A program made the position numbers and the translations under genes. A stretch of DNA of 58,643 bases from the NCBI GenBank assembly GCA_900472605.1, contig UCJD01000005.1, positions 1 through 58,643 of the forward strand, written 5' to 3'. This document shows, piece by piece, positions 44,520 through 54,124 of the stretch. Each line of letters opens with the position of its first letter. Positions within the stretch are counted from its first letter, which is position 1. The notes under the pieces were generated by a model. The model saw nothing but the letters and a program-made list of their open reading frames with translations, searched no databases and was not told the DNA's origin. The DNA comes from Hyphomicrobiales bacterium. Its GTDB lineage: Bacteria; Pseudomonadota; Alphaproteobacteria; Rhizobiales; Rhizobiaceae.

Positions 44520-45539
44520 ATGATATCGACTTACTTGGGAGTTTATAACCCAGAACATCGAAAGCCGTTTCCTGGGCGGCCTAACGATCGATCGCCTCAG
44601 CTCGAACGACCTTTCGGCGACAAGGTATCGCCGGCGCCGGCCAAAGCATTCTCGACCGATTCCACGCGGGAGGTTCTTGATTTCGCCGTGAAGGCAACAC
44701 TCGCCGGCCGACAAGTTGCACTTTGCACGCTCGTCGAAATTCGCGGAGGTTCGTCACGTGCTCTGGGCGCTCATATGGCGGTGGTCGATGACGGTCTGTA
44801 CTGCGGCTACGTCTCCGGCGGTTGCACCGAGGCAGCTGTGGCTGCCGAAGCCTTGCAGGCGATATCCAAAGGATGTGATCGGTTCGTCATGCTGGGCGAG
44901 GGCTCCCCGTTCTTCGATATCGTCTTGCCATGTGGAGGTGGGGTCACCGTCTCCGTTCACGTTCTGCGAGACATTCGACCGATCCGAAGTGTGATCGAAG
45001 GTCTGGGCTGTCGTCGAGATGTTGGCTTGGCTTATAATCCGAGCAACCAATTGCTCTCCTTCGTTTCCGGAAAGGCTGACACCGGTTGGGGCGATGAGGC
45101 CTTTCTGACATTTTACCGTCCGGCTGTCCGTGTCCTACTTTCAGGACGCACGCTGGAGGTCGAGATCGCCGCCAAGGTGGCGCAGGCGGCAGGTTACGAT
45201 GTCCTTCAATATGATGCAGCCATCGGCGAGCCACCTGACGACACGCTGATCGACGCCGACACTGCCGTTGCGCTTCTGCAGCACGATCTGGACCTTGAAA
45301 TGCCGATCCTCGAAGTCGCCCTGCGCGGCCAGCCGTTCTATTTAGGAGCCTTGGGCAGCAGTCGGACTCACGAAAAGAGGATGGAGCGGCTTCGAGCACA
45401 GGGACATTCGCAGGACTCCATCGACCGGATCAAGGCGCCGATCGGCCTGTTCAGCCGCGCCCGTGACGCCCATTCGCTGGCGCTCTCGGTGGTCGCGGAG
45501 ATCGCTGCTTGTCGCCAAGCCGTACTGATGTCGGCCTGA
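44520..45539 (+). CDS. XdhC/PaoD-type molybdenum cofactor insertion chaperone
   Basis: 339 residues from the ATG at 44520 (a TTG two codons upstream is possible). The XdhC N-terminal domain carries ALCTLVEIRGGSSRALGAHM and YVSGGCTEAAVAAEAL, and the C-terminal Rossmann-like domain PFYLGALGSSRTHEKRMERL. XdhC/PaoD proteins bind the Mo cofactor, allow its final sulfuration, and insert it into xanthine-oxidase-family enzymes. Encoded ahead of paoABC, it serves that enzyme. The order, with the chaperone first, differs from the E. coli paoABCD order where it is last. Confidence 0.9.
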   Translation: MISTYLGVYNPEHRKPFPGRPNDRSPQLERPFGDKVSPAPAKAFSTDSTREVLDFAVKATLAGRQVALCTLVEIRGGSSRALGAHMAVVDDGLYCGYVSGGCTEAAVAAEALQAISKGCDRFVMLGEGSPFFDIVLPCGGGVTVSVHVLRDIRPIRSVIEGLGCRRDVGLAYNPSNQLLSFVSGKADTGWGDEAFLTFYRPAVRVLLSGRTLEVEIAAKVAQAAGYDVLQYDAAIGEPPDDTLIDADTAVALLQHDLDLEMPILEVALRGQPFYLGALGSSRTHEKRMERLRAQGHSQDSIDRIKAPIGLFSRARDAHSLALSVVAEIAACRQAVLMSA

Positions 45540-45696
45540 GCAACTTATATCCGGTGAGCGGACGTGTTGCTCGAAACCGGCAGAATTCTCCTCTCGCGTG
45601 GATCAAATGGCCACGAACATCCGTTTCGTTCCTGCGGCTCAACATCGCCAATGCTTTTCGAGAGCCCCAATGCTCTTCAGTCAAAGGAGATATCTC

Positions 45697-46230
45697 ATGC
45701 GTTTTATCATCAATGGAGACGATATCGAGGTCAAGGCGGATATCCGTACCTCGTTGCTTGATCTCATGCGCAATTATCTGGGTTTGATGGGGACCAAGAA
45801 GGGTTGCGATCAAGGTGCATGCGGCGCCTGCACCGTTTTGGTGGACGGCGAGCGCATCAATTCCTGTCTGGCGCTGGCGGTCCAGTATCAAGGCCGCAGC
45901 ATCACCACGGTTGAAGGGCTTGCGGTCAATGGTAATCTCCATCCGCTGCAGCAAGCCTTTATCGAACATGACGGCTTTCAATGCGGCTATTGCACACCGG
46001 GCCAGCTCTGTTCCGCCATCGGGATGGCGGGCGAGATCGAACGCAACATCCCAAGCGTCGTGACCGGCGATCTCACCACAGCCGATACCCCGATCGACGA
46101 GCGTGAAATCCGTGAGCGCATGAGCGGCAATCTCTGTCGATGCGGCGCCTACAACGGCATTGTCGAAGCAATCTCAGAAACGTTGACCCACCTGACGGCT
46201 GCTCCGACCGACGAAAGGGTGCGGGCATGA
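45697..46230 (+). CDS. paoA: aldehyde oxidoreductase 2Fe-2S subunit (PaoA-like)
   Basis: 177 residues starting MRFIINGDDIEVKADIRTSL, with AAAGGAGA upstream of ATG 45697. The plant-ferredoxin cluster cysteines are in KGCDQGACGACTVLVDGERI then NSCL. The second cluster's cysteines are in QCGYCTPGQL and SGNLCRCGAYNGI. It moves electrons from the Mo centre to FAD. No Tat signal is present, unlike E. coli PaoA, which suggests a cytoplasmic enzyme. It overlaps paoB by ATGA. Confidence 0.93.
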   Translation: MRFIINGDDIEVKADIRTSLLDLMRNYLGLMGTKKGCDQGACGACTVLVDGERINSCLALAVQYQGRSITTVEGLAVNGNLHPLQQAFIEHDGFQCGYCTPGQLCSAIGMAGEIERNIPSVVTGDLTTADTPIDEREIRERMSGNLCRCGAYNGIVEAISETLTHLTAAPTDERVRA

Positions 46231-47216
46231 ATATCTTTTCCTATCAGCAGGCGTCGGACGCCTCTTCTGCGATCACCCTGAAGAAAGCCGGCCCGGCCAC
46301 GAAATATCTTGGCGGCGGCACAAACCTCGTCGATCTGATGCGTGAAACGGTTGAACAGCCGGACATGCTCGTCGATGTGACGCATCTGCCCGGCGACATC
46401 GAAAAGCGTGCCGACGGCAGCCTTCTGATCGGCGCTGCAGCGAAAAACACGGCGCTAGCCGCGCATCCGGCGGTTCGGTCCGATTTCCCGTTGCTTTCGC
46501 GCTCTATCCTGGCGGGCGCGAGCGCGCAGATCCGCAACGTCGCAACGGTCGGAGGCAATATTCTGCAACGCACCCGCTGTCGCTATTTTTACGACAATGC
46601 TGCGCGCTGCAACAAACGCCAGCCACAGGCAGGATGCGACGCGCTGGAAGGGTTCAATCGCTACCACGCAATTCTCGGAGCGTCCGATAGCTGTGTCGCC
46701 ACTCATCCGTCGGACATGTGCGTCGCTCTCGTCGCGCTTGATGCCGTGGTTCATCTGCAGGGACCGGCGGGTAGCCGCAGCATGCCGCTGGTCGAACTGC
46801 ACCGTCTGCCGGGCGATCGTCCAGAAATTGAAACGGAACTGCAGGCTAATGAACTGATAACGGCTATCGAAATCCCGCCGCTCGGCTTTGCACACCGCTC
46901 GACCTACCGAAAGGTTCGCGATCGCGCCAGCTATGCCTTCGCGCTCATATCGGTCGCGGCCGCGCTCGATATCGACGAAAGGGGCCAGGTGCGTGACGTG
47001 CGCCTCGCGCTCGGCGGCGTTGCCCACAAGCCATGGCGAGCCATAAAGGCGGAAGCCGCGCTGAAGGGACAGCTAGCCGGCACGGAAAGCTTCCGCGCTG
47101 CCGCCGAAGCCGAACTCGCCGATGCCGTCGCTCTCAGCGAAAATGGGTTCAAGATCGAACTGGCGAAACGCACGATTGTCGCAGTGCTTGATGAATTGAA
47201 GGGAGACAACGCATGA
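46227..47216 (+). CDS. paoB: aldehyde oxidoreductase FAD subunit with a 4Fe-4S insertion (PaoB-like)
   Basis: 329 residues starting MNIFSYQQASDASSAITLKK. The FAD-binding loop is KYLGGGTNLVDLMRETVEQP and the second contact IRNVATVGGNILQRTRCRYF. A cysteine-rich segment follows (TRCRYFYDNAARCNKRQPQAGCDAL, with a fourth cysteine in ASDSCVATH). It matches the 4Fe-4S insertion known in E. coli PaoB and absent from ordinary xanthine dehydrogenase FAD subunits. ATGA overlaps on both sides indicate strict coupling with paoA and paoC. Confidence 0.92.
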   Translation: MNIFSYQQASDASSAITLKKAGPATKYLGGGTNLVDLMRETVEQPDMLVDVTHLPGDIEKRADGSLLIGAAAKNTALAAHPAVRSDFPLLSRSILAGASAQIRNVATVGGNILQRTRCRYFYDNAARCNKRQPQAGCDALEGFNRYHAILGASDSCVATHPSDMCVALVALDAVVHLQGPAGSRSMPLVELHRLPGDRPEIETELQANELITAIEIPPLGFAHRSTYRKVRDRASYAFALISVAAALDIDERGQVRDVRLALGGVAHKPWRAIKAEAALKGQLAGTESFRAAAEAELADAVALSENGFKIELAKRTIVAVLDELKGDNA

Positions 47217-49519
47217 GCGTCCAACCTGAAGCCGAGAACAGCAAGCCCGGCCGCTGGCAGCCTGCCGTCACGCCCGATCCGATGCTGCGCAAACATGGTG
47301 CTCTCGGACAGCCCGTCTCGCGTGTCGATGGTCCTTTGAAGGTACAGGGAAAGGCGCGTTTTGCCGCCGAGTTTGCTTATGAAAACATAAGCTATGCGGC
47401 ACTTGCCTTCAGCAGCATTGCGCGCGGACGCATCACCGAACTCCAGACTGCGGCTGCGGAAGCGGCGCCGGGCGTCATTCTCGTCATGACCTATCACAAC
47501 GCGCCGCGCATGAAGGCGCCGTCGTTGATGATGTCTTCTCCGACGGCCGCCGGCGCCAGCGACCTGCCGGTGATGCAGAATGACGAGATCCACTGGAATG
47601 GCCAGCCCATCGCCCTCGTTCTGGCCGAAACGCAGGAGCAGGCGGATTATGCGGCATCGCTGATCAAGGCGAGCTACGCAAGCCTGCCTGCCGTGACTTC
47701 GTTCGATGAGGCGAAACAAACGCCCCGGCAGTTGGAAACGCTGCTTGGTCAGCCGCCCCTGCTGGAGATCGGCGATGCCGAAAAAGCGCTCGCCAAAGCA
47801 GAGGTCAAGGTCGATCTGACCTACCGGACGCCGCGGCACAACCACAATGCCATCGAACTGCATGCGGCGACGGTGGCCTGGAATGGCGATGCGCTGCACT
47901 TGCATGATGCCAGCCAGTTGATTGATCTGACTGCTGGCCAACTCGGCGATATTTTCGGCCTTGAACCCGGAAAGGTCCGCGTGACCTCGCCTTATGTCGG
48001 TGGCGGCTTCGGCGGCAAATGCCTCTGGGATCATCAGATCCTTGCCATCGCGGCCTCCAGACTCGCCGAGCGGCCGGTGCGCATCGTGCTCTCGCGCGAA
48101 GGCGTGTTTCGCATCGTTGGCGGTCGCACGGTGACGGAGCAACGGGTTGCACTCGGGGCGCGGGCAGATGGGACACTGGATGCACTGATCCACACAGGCA
48201 CCGCGGCAATGACCCTGCACAATTCCTGCCCGGAACAGTTCACCTTTCCGGCTCGTCATCTCTACGCGGCCAAGACATTCAAGCTTGCCCAGGATGTAGC
48301 CGACATGGACATGCTCGCCAACACTTTTATGCGCGCACCCGGTGAGTCCGTTGGCACATTCGCGCTCGAATGTGCGATCGACGAGTTGGCGGAAAAGCTA
48401 GACCTCGATCCCATCGAACTGCGCCGCCGCATCGAGCCGGAAAAGGATCCAACCACAGGCAAGCCATTTTCGTCACGCTATCTGATCGAAGCCTATGAAA
48501 AAGGTGCGGAGCGTTTTGGCTGGCGGAATCGCAACCGGGCGCCGCGGCAGACGCGCGAGGGCGAATGGCTGATCGGCATGGGCTGCGCCACCGCGACCTA
48601 TCCCTATCATCGCTTCCCTGGTGGCGCTGTAAGGATCAGGCTGACAGCGGAAGGTCGCGTTACTGTCTCAACCGCGGTACACGACATGGGTATGGGGACG
48701 GCGACTGCCCAGGCTCAGCATATCGCTGCTCGCCTCGGAATACCGATGGAAAGCGTCACTTTCGAATATGGCGACAGCAGCCTGCCACGTGGCGTGATTG
48801 CTGGTGGATCGACCCAGACCGCATCGATCGGGGGTGCGGTGATCGCGGCGACGGAAGTCTTCGCCGAGGAGTTGATCAAGCTTGCCGGCAACGATTCGCC
48901 ATTGGCCGGGCTGTCTCTCGTTGACGTCGAGCCACGCGATGGTGGTCTCGGCCACCGCGATGATCCGGACCGGTTCGAGAGCTATCAGTCCATTCTGAGC
49001 CGCGCCGGCCGGAATGAACTCGTCTGTCAAGCCGAGGCGCCGCCGCCGGCGGAAATGGAAGCCTTCTCCATGCACTCGTACGGCGCTCAGTTTTGTGAGG
49101 TGCGCGTGAGCGCTTTCACCGGTGAAATCCGCGTCTCACGTTTTCTCGGTTCCTTCGACGCCGGCCAAATCCTGAACGCCAAGACTGCAACCAGCCAGTT
49201 CAAGGGCGGTATAATTATGGGCATCGGCCTGGCGCTTACGGAAGAGACGAATTTCGACGAACGGAGCGGCCGGATCATCAATGCTTCGCTGGCTGAGTAC
49301 CATGTCCCGGTGCAGATGGACGTTCCAAAGATCGACATTCTCTATGCCAACACGCCGGATCCGCAAGCGCCCATGGGCGCACGCGGCATTGGGGAGATCG
49401 GCATTACCGGCGTGGGCGCGGCTGTAGCCAACGCGGTTTACAATGCGACCGGCATCCGGGTTCGCGACCTGCCCATCACCCTCGATAAGGTCCTGCGGGA
49501 AATACCTGCCGGCGTCTAA
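47213..49519 (+). CDS. paoC: aldehyde oxidoreductase molybdopterin-binding subunit (PaoC-like)
   Basis: 768 residues, close to the E. coli PaoC length. The Mo-binding elements are YVGGGFGGKCLWDHQILA, the cofactor region FMRAPGESVGTFALE (in place of the FRGxG-type loop), GMGTATAQAQHIAARLG, and the catalytic glutamate in MGARGIGEIGITGVGAAVAN. It oxidises aldehydes or N-heterocycles with water as the oxygen source; the exact substrate cannot be read from sequence. With paoA and paoB it forms the heterotrimer. The cofactor type should be MCD, which fits the adjacent mocA. Confidence 0.93.
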   Translation: MSVQPEAENSKPGRWQPAVTPDPMLRKHGALGQPVSRVDGPLKVQGKARFAAEFAYENISYAALAFSSIARGRITELQTAAAEAAPGVILVMTYHNAPRMKAPSLMMSSPTAAGASDLPVMQNDEIHWNGQPIALVLAETQEQADYAASLIKASYASLPAVTSFDEAKQTPRQLETLLGQPPLLEIGDAEKALAKAEVKVDLTYRTPRHNHNAIELHAATVAWNGDALHLHDASQLIDLTAGQLGDIFGLEPGKVRVTSPYVGGGFGGKCLWDHQILAIAASRLAERPVRIVLSREGVFRIVGGRTVTEQRVALGARADGTLDALIHTGTAAMTLHNSCPEQFTFPARHLYAAKTFKLAQDVADMDMLANTFMRAPGESVGTFALECAIDELAEKLDLDPIELRRRIEPEKDPTTGKPFSSRYLIEAYEKGAERFGWRNRNRAPRQTREGEWLIGMGCATATYPYHRFPGGAVRIRLTAEGRVTVSTAVHDMGMGTATAQAQHIAARLGIPMESVTFEYGDSSLPRGVIAGGSTQTASIGGAVIAATEVFAEELIKLAGNDSPLAGLSLVDVEPRDGGLGHRDDPDRFESYQSILSRAGRNELVCQAEAPPPAEMEAFSMHSYGAQFCEVRVSAFTGEIRVSRFLGSFDAGQILNAKTATSQFKGGIIMGIGLALTEETNFDERSGRIINASLAEYHVPVQMDVPKIDILYANTPDPQAPMGARGIGEIGITGVGAAVANAVYNATGIRVRDLPITLDKVLREIPAGV

Positions 49520-49595
49520 GGGGATTTCGTGCTTTGGTGAAGGAGAATGGACAGGCAGCGGTGCTAACGCCTTCAGTGCTATATCAATTCTGGTA

Positions 49596-50294
49596 TCAAT
49601 AGTTGAGTTTCGGATACCAGTCCGTACCCCGGCCGGCAGGCGTCATGTCCAGAATGTTCCAAAGGGGCGCGATATCGACCGCGCCTCGCGGATCCTGTCC
49701 GGGATCTGCGGCCTCCGCAGGCATTTCGCCGTTGTAAAAAACGCGAATCTTGTCTCCGTCCTTCTGATAGACGGTGAACGCCGGATATTCATATCCCTTG
49801 TCGTCGAGCAGTCCAAGGTCTCTGGCATAGTTCTCGCCAACGGTCTGCACGAAATCGAGGTCGCGCCAGCCGCGCTCGATCGCGAACGCCCGCTGCCTCT
49901 CGACCGGGCTGCGGCCGAGGATCTTGAACGCGACCCGTTGCTTCACGTCGGCACCGTTGCCGTTGGCGCCTCCGAGAAAATTCGTGCACATCGGGCACGG
50001 TCGCTCGCGCTCAGGACCGAACATCCAGAAATAGGTTACCAGTGTATCGTGATTCCCGAATAGGTCGACCAAGCCCACCTCGTTTCCGTCTTCGTCCTTG
50101 AAGCGATAGTCCTTCTCGACGACCGGGCCTGGAGGAAGTCGCTTACGCTGGTCCGCGAGTCTGGTGAGATGTCGCCGGACTTCGATCTCTTCCGCCAGCA
50201 AGGCTGTCCTTGCCGCAGCGTACTCAGCGGTTTCGTTCGAAAATCTGCTCGCGCGTTTAGCCGCGAGTTCGTTTGCAGGCCTCAGTTCGCTCAT
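49596..50294 (-). CDS. DUF899-family thioredoxin-like protein
   Basis: 232 residues with the DUF899 core. The thioredoxin-like strand DTLVTYFWMFGPERERPCPM contains the CPMC pair (Cys-x-x-Cys). There is a family N-terminus EEIEVRRHLTRLADQRKRLP, then FVQTVGENYARDLGL and the C-terminal PLWNILDMTPAGRG. A clean GGGAGGAG precedes the ATG. The biochemical role of these proteins is not established; a redox function is suggested by the fold. It is convergent with paoC. Confidence 0.88.
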   Translation of the reverse strand: MSELRPANELAAKRASRFSNETAEYAAARTALLAEEIEVRRHLTRLADQRKRLPPGPVVEKDYRFKDEDGNEVGLVDLFGNHDTLVTYFWMFGPERERPCPMCTNFLGGANGNGADVKQRVAFKILGRSPVERQRAFAIERGWRDLDFVQTVGENYARDLGLLDDKGYEYPAFTVYQKDGDKIRVFYNGEMPAEAADPGQDPRGAVDIAPLWNILDMTPAGRGTDWYPKLNY

Positions 50295-50715
50295 GTGGTG
50301 CTCCTCCCTTGCTCCGCTTCTCTACGTCACATGTCACTAGACGCGCGACGGCTACTATTTCCGACAAAGACAATCCGATTTTTTCGACGGTTTTGTACCG
50401 GCCGCCTGTAGTCTGTTGATGTCAAGCGCATACGACGTCGTCTCTGCCACATGGCGATTGATATTAGGTGCTCTATCATGCCACCACACCGCGAGACGTT
50501 CGCCGAGCACGACCCTTCGCGGCATCGACTGCAGTACAAGCCCGCCCGCAGCCGCGCATCGTCTTCGCCCGCTTCCTCTCACCACCCTTCGAGCGGCTAT
50601 TTCCTCCGCCACCAAGCGAGTACAAATTGATCCGCTCGGGTCAGGGTCCGTCGTTCTTCAGAGCCGGCCGCGGGCAATGAGCGTGCGTCCACAGGTGTGT
50701 TCGTCTGCGCAGCCA
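50295..50715. other. 421-bp intergenic region, no supported gene
   Basis: Several frames on both strands cross this stretch but lack ribosome sites and recognisable domains; their Arg/Ala richness is typical of shadow frames in GC-rich DNA. It contains the promoter side of the DUF899 gene and the 3' side of the exonuclease gene. Confidence 0.45.
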
Positions 50716-51507
50716 TCAGTCATCCGCTGCCTTTGTCAGATCGAGTTCGATAATGACCGGCGCATGATCGCTCGTGTGTTCCCAGCCTCGCGGCTTCCTG
50801 CGAACGTCTGCCGACTTGAGGGACGAGGCGAGGGCAGGACTAAGCAGGAAATGGTCGATCCGCAGCCCGGCGTCGCGCTCAAAAGAGTTCCGCCAATATT
50901 TCCAGAAGGTGTAGATGCGCTCGTCTGGATGAAGATGCCGGACGGCGTCGGTCCAGCCTTGTGCGACAAAATCCGCATAAGCTCTGCGGACCTCCGGTCG
51001 GAACAGTGCATCATCCAGCCACCGCTCAGGCTTGTAAACGTCAAACTCGGTTGGCATGACGTTGTAATCGCCAGCCAGTACGACGGGCACCTGCAGTTCG
51101 AGCAGTTCCGCGCCATAATCATGGAGACGTCGGAACCACGCAAGTTTGTAATCCCACTTCGGGCCGGGGGCGGGATTTCCATTAGGTAGATAGAGGCTTC
51201 CAATCAGGATACCGTCGACGGCGGCTTCGATATAGCGGCTTTGTGCGTCGTCCGGATCGCCCGGCAGACCCCTTCTCGTGAGATGCGGCTCCTGGCCTCG
51301 TGTCAGGATCGCGACGCCATTCCAGCTCTTCTGCCCATGCCAAACCGCACCATACCCGGCTTTCTCAAGTTCCTTATGTGGAAATTTATCGTCGGCGGTC
51401 TTCAGTTCCTGAAGGCAGACAACGTCGGGCCTGTCCTCCTTCAGCCATTTCAGGAGGACGGGCAATCGGCCTAGGACGCCATTCACATTGTACGTGGCAA
51501 TCTTCAA
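50716..51507 (-). CDS. xthA: exodeoxyribonuclease III / AP endonuclease (XthA family)
   Basis: 263 residues from a TTG start at 51507 (LKIATYNVNGVLGRL) with GGGGATC upstream; a GTG start 19 codons earlier at 51564 is possible but poorly supported. The EEP-fold catalytic residues are in VVCLQELKTADDKFP (Glu), GDYNVMPTEFDVY (Asp/Asn), and the final DHAPVIIELD. It cleaves abasic sites and 3' blocked ends in base-excision repair. It is a second, accessory copy in a stress-gene run, distant from the SOS island. Confidence 0.87.
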   Translation of the reverse strand: MKIATYNVNGVLGRLPVLLKWLKEDRPDVVCLQELKTADDKFPHKELEKAGYGAVWHGQKSWNGVAILTRGQEPHLTRRGLPGDPDDAQSRYIEAAVDGILIGSLYLPNGNPAPGPKWDYKLAWFRRLHDYGAELLELQVPVVLAGDYNVMPTEFDVYKPERWLDDALFRPEVRRAYADFVAQGWTDAVRHLHPDERIYTFWKYWRNSFERDAGLRIDHFLLSPALASSLKSADVRRKPRGWEHTSDHAPVIIELDLTKAADD

Positions 51508-51603
51508 GAGATCCCCGATCAAACGTTTTGCGCCTCGTCCGGCGAACCCTCGATAAATCCTCACCCAGTGCCGACCCTTGCCTCATGCAGTGGGTGGCCT
51601 TCG

Positions 51604-52092
51604 TCAGCGCGTCGCTCCGAATGCGAAGGCGAGCGCAGCGACAATTGCGACCGCCGCAATCGGACGCCCGCGAATCCGCGCCTCGATGTCCCACACGTAA
51701 CCCCGGACTTCGGACTTCGCGAGTGACGTCGCTCCCGAAGCGATTTCGCTTGCGGTTTCGCCCAGGCGATCAACGTCGCGTCCAAGGGCGCGCACGCCAT
51801 GTCGGCGAGCGCGGACGCCGTCGAACGCATGACGACCTTCGCCCGTCGATCGGAGCGCCTGGTCGACCAGCGGATAATCATCCTCTCCTTCCGATTTCTG
51901 ACTTACGCGGCCGGCTGCGTCAGTGTCTGCTCGTCCAAAGGGTACTGCGGTTTGCGTGGCGGAAACAGGATCGGACGCGGGGAAAGTGTCTTCGAGCCCT
52001 GTCTCGAGATCGCCCTTAAGGGCTCGTTTGCGCTCGGTTGCCTGCTGGATTTCCATCGATTGTGCTGCGGGGGAATTCTTAGGGTCTGGCAT
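51604..52092 (-). CDS. DUF883/ElaB-like membrane-tethered protein
   Basis: 162 residues starting MPDPKNSPAAQSMEIQQATE, with AGGAGAAC upstream of the ATG. A charged, helical body (RALKGDLETGLEDTFPASDP, ALGRDVDRLGETASEIASGA) precedes a C-terminal single membrane span AAVAIVAALAFAFGATR, with the RGRP motif before it as in ElaB/YqjD/DUF883 proteins. In E. coli such proteins attach ribosomes to the membrane in stationary phase; a similar role here is only suggested. Confidence 0.7.
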   Translation of the reverse strand: MPDPKNSPAAQSMEIQQATERKRALKGDLETGLEDTFPASDPVSATQTAVPFGRADTDAAGRVSQKSEGEDDYPLVDQALRSTGEGRHAFDGVRARRHGVRALGRDVDRLGETASEIASGATSLAKSEVRGYVWDIEARIRGRPIAAVAIVAALAFAFGATR

Positions 52093-52377
52093 ATCCGTTC
52101 TCCTATGTGCGGGAGGAAGTCCGGCGTCATCTCTAAGTTCGTACCTGCTGGACATTATCATCAAGCGCGTTCGGGGCCGTCGAAGAGATCGATAGGACTA
52201 GCAATACGAAGCCCTGCGACTGCATGACGATGAGATGAAACAAGCGCAAAGTGCGCGCAACGGTGAAGTTTCCACTCCGGGCAGGTCAGGGTTCGAATGT
52301 CTCTAAAATCGGTCGCGCACCACGATATAGCGCGCGTCCGGTGTTTTGAGGTGTGATTCGACGTTTCGTTTAGCTGT

Positions 52378-53067
52378 TTACCGACTGCCCGGCAGGCTCT
52401 GACGCTGACGGAGATCATCGATAGACTGGCTTTGGGTCATTCCGTCTTTTACGGGTCGGTCGCCTTCGGAAACGTCGCGCTGGTGACCGGTCGGGAGAAC
52501 GTCGTCTACCACGTCTGCAGGAAGTTCTCCCGACAACTCGTAGGTTCGAACCCTGTTTGAACTTGGTTCAGCCCTCCTTGCATAGTGCCCGACACCTGTT
52601 GAAGAGACGGCCGCAGCATCGGATTGGAATACGTCGTCCTTCGAACCAACTACCTGCTGCTCGCGGGTCTCCGTCCATCCTTCCGTTCGCCAGAGATCGG
52701 CGCGTTCGTCCATGTCGATCGCCCCTTGGTCGTCCAAAATGGCGTGGGCGGCTTCATAGGTCGCGTCGTCGATCGAAGCCGACACGAGGAAGCCGCCGCG
52801 GCGAAGGCCTTCGGCATAAACGTTGCGGTCGTCGTCGGGGAACAGGAAGTCTTCGAGCGTCGCCCAGAAACCAGCATGCTCAGGGGCTGGCGATCCCTCG
52901 GACTCGGCCTCGTAACCGGGCATCATCCGTACGTCTCCGACCCCGGCCTCCTTCAATCGCTTGATGGCATTCTCAGCTTCGCTGCGGCTGTCGAAGAACG
53001 CGGTCACCGTGTTCGTGGCGCGGTTGCCGGAAAAGCCGGGGGCGCTCTCATTGTAGGTGCTTGTCAT
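52378..53067 (-). CDS. general-stress-like protein with GSP-17M-type N-terminal domain
   Basis: 229 residues with GGAGGAG before the ATG. Residues about 18-100 (NTVTAFFDSRSEAENAIKRL, GVGDVRMMPGYEAE, FLFPDDDRNVYAEGLRRGGF, LVSASIDDATYEAAHAILDD) match the general-stress-protein fold in which a GGF-L-V-S turn is typical. The C-terminal half is acidic and Ser/Asp-rich, likely unstructured. It is part of a run of probable stress proteins. The plus-strand gene at 57027 carries a related fold. Confidence 0.7.
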   Translation of the reverse strand: MTSTYNESAPGFSGNRATNTVTAFFDSRSEAENAIKRLKEAGVGDVRMMPGYEAESEGSPAPEHAGFWATLEDFLFPDDDRNVYAEGLRRGGFLVSASIDDATYEAAHAILDDQGAIDMDERADLWRTEGWTETREQQVVGSKDDVFQSDAAAVSSTGVGHYARRAEPSSNRVRTYELSGELPADVVDDVLPTGHQRDVSEGDRPVKDGMTQSQSIDDLRQRQSLPGSR

Positions 53068-53357
53068 GGGTTATCTCCTCCGAGTTCACATTTTCAGCGA
53101 ACGAATGGGAGAGATGAAAGTTCCGGGAGTGATGCGCGGGCCGCAGTACGTGATTGTCGGTTAGATGGTGAGTGCGGTGCCGGACAGGTGGGGCGCTCGT
53201 CTGCCAATTCGTTGGCCACATTGGGAAACGGGAAAAACCAGTGCGTTCACCATCCCTGTCACGTCCCGTTGACACGGCCCGCGCTCAGAGAGGGAATGCC
53301 GGCGCCAGATGAAAGTTCCACGATCACGCCGGCCTTGCCGGACCTGCAACCGCCTCC

Positions 53358-53885
53358 ATGTTTCTCGAAACAAAAATGATGGAGCAAGCAGTGGCGGAAT
53401 GGCTAAGCGGAATCGGTGTTCATGCAGATATCATCGAGGATCTGGCGGTATTGCTGGTCGCCTACGTCCTTGCGCTTCCGATTGCCTGGGACCGTGAACG
53501 GAACGAACGGAGCGCCGGGCTGCGGACCTTTCCGCTCGTCGCCATCGCTGCGTGCGGGTTTATTCAGGCGGCAGAGACGATTACGCGCGAAAATGCCGAG
53601 GCAACGGCACGCATCGTCGAGGGCCTGATCAACGGCGTTGGATTCATAGGTGGCGGTGCAATCCTGGTCGGCAAGGCGAGCATTCGCGGCACCGCGACGG
53701 CCGCCAGTCTTTGGGCGACCGGCGCAATCGGCACGGCAGTGGGGCTTGGTGCCTACGAGACTGCGATCGTGCTGTCCATCGTCACCTTCGCGACGCTGCG
53801 GGTCATGACAAGCTTCAAAGTCGAAGGCAATGAAAGCTCGGCGGTTCTCACCGTTTCCGACGAGAACACCGAGCAAAACAGGTGA
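53358..53885 (+). CDS. MgtC/SapB-family membrane protein
   Basis: 175 residues; an in-frame ATG at 53376 is an alternative start, and no ribosome site is strong. Hydrophobic segments include LAVLLVAYVLALPIAWDR. The MgtC core motifs are RNERSAGLRTFPLVAIAACG, VGFIGGGAILVGKASIRGTA and ATAASLWATGAIGTAVGLGA. The C-terminal cytosolic domain of Salmonella MgtC is missing, as in many rhizobial members. MgtC proteins aid growth at low magnesium and survival in hosts. Confidence 0.88.
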   Translation: MFLETKMMEQAVAEWLSGIGVHADIIEDLAVLLVAYVLALPIAWDRERNERSAGLRTFPLVAIAACGFIQAAETITRENAEATARIVEGLINGVGFIGGGAILVGKASIRGTATAASLWATGAIGTAVGLGAYETAIVLSIVTFATLRVMTSFKVEGNESSAVLTVSDENTEQNR

Positions 53886-54124
53886 ATAGTTCGGCGTGGC
53901 AAGCAAATCGCGAAACTTATGGACGCCGTGGACTAACAACCCGTGTTTAGAACTTCCAGTTCAGCGATGGATTGCCGCGAACGAATCGCTCGGCCTTGTC
54001 GATGATCGACTCGTTCGCCAACGGCTTTTGACCGACCATCTCCAATCGAGAGTTGCCGAACACTGATGTTCCCTCGGAACATGCGAGACGGTCCCGCGTT
54101 CATGTGATAGGAGAACACGCGCAC

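Noticed and set aside
46931..48259. 442-codon minus-strand frame opposite paoB and paoC
   Set aside because: The coupled paoABC frames explain the region; the antisense frame lacks a start context.
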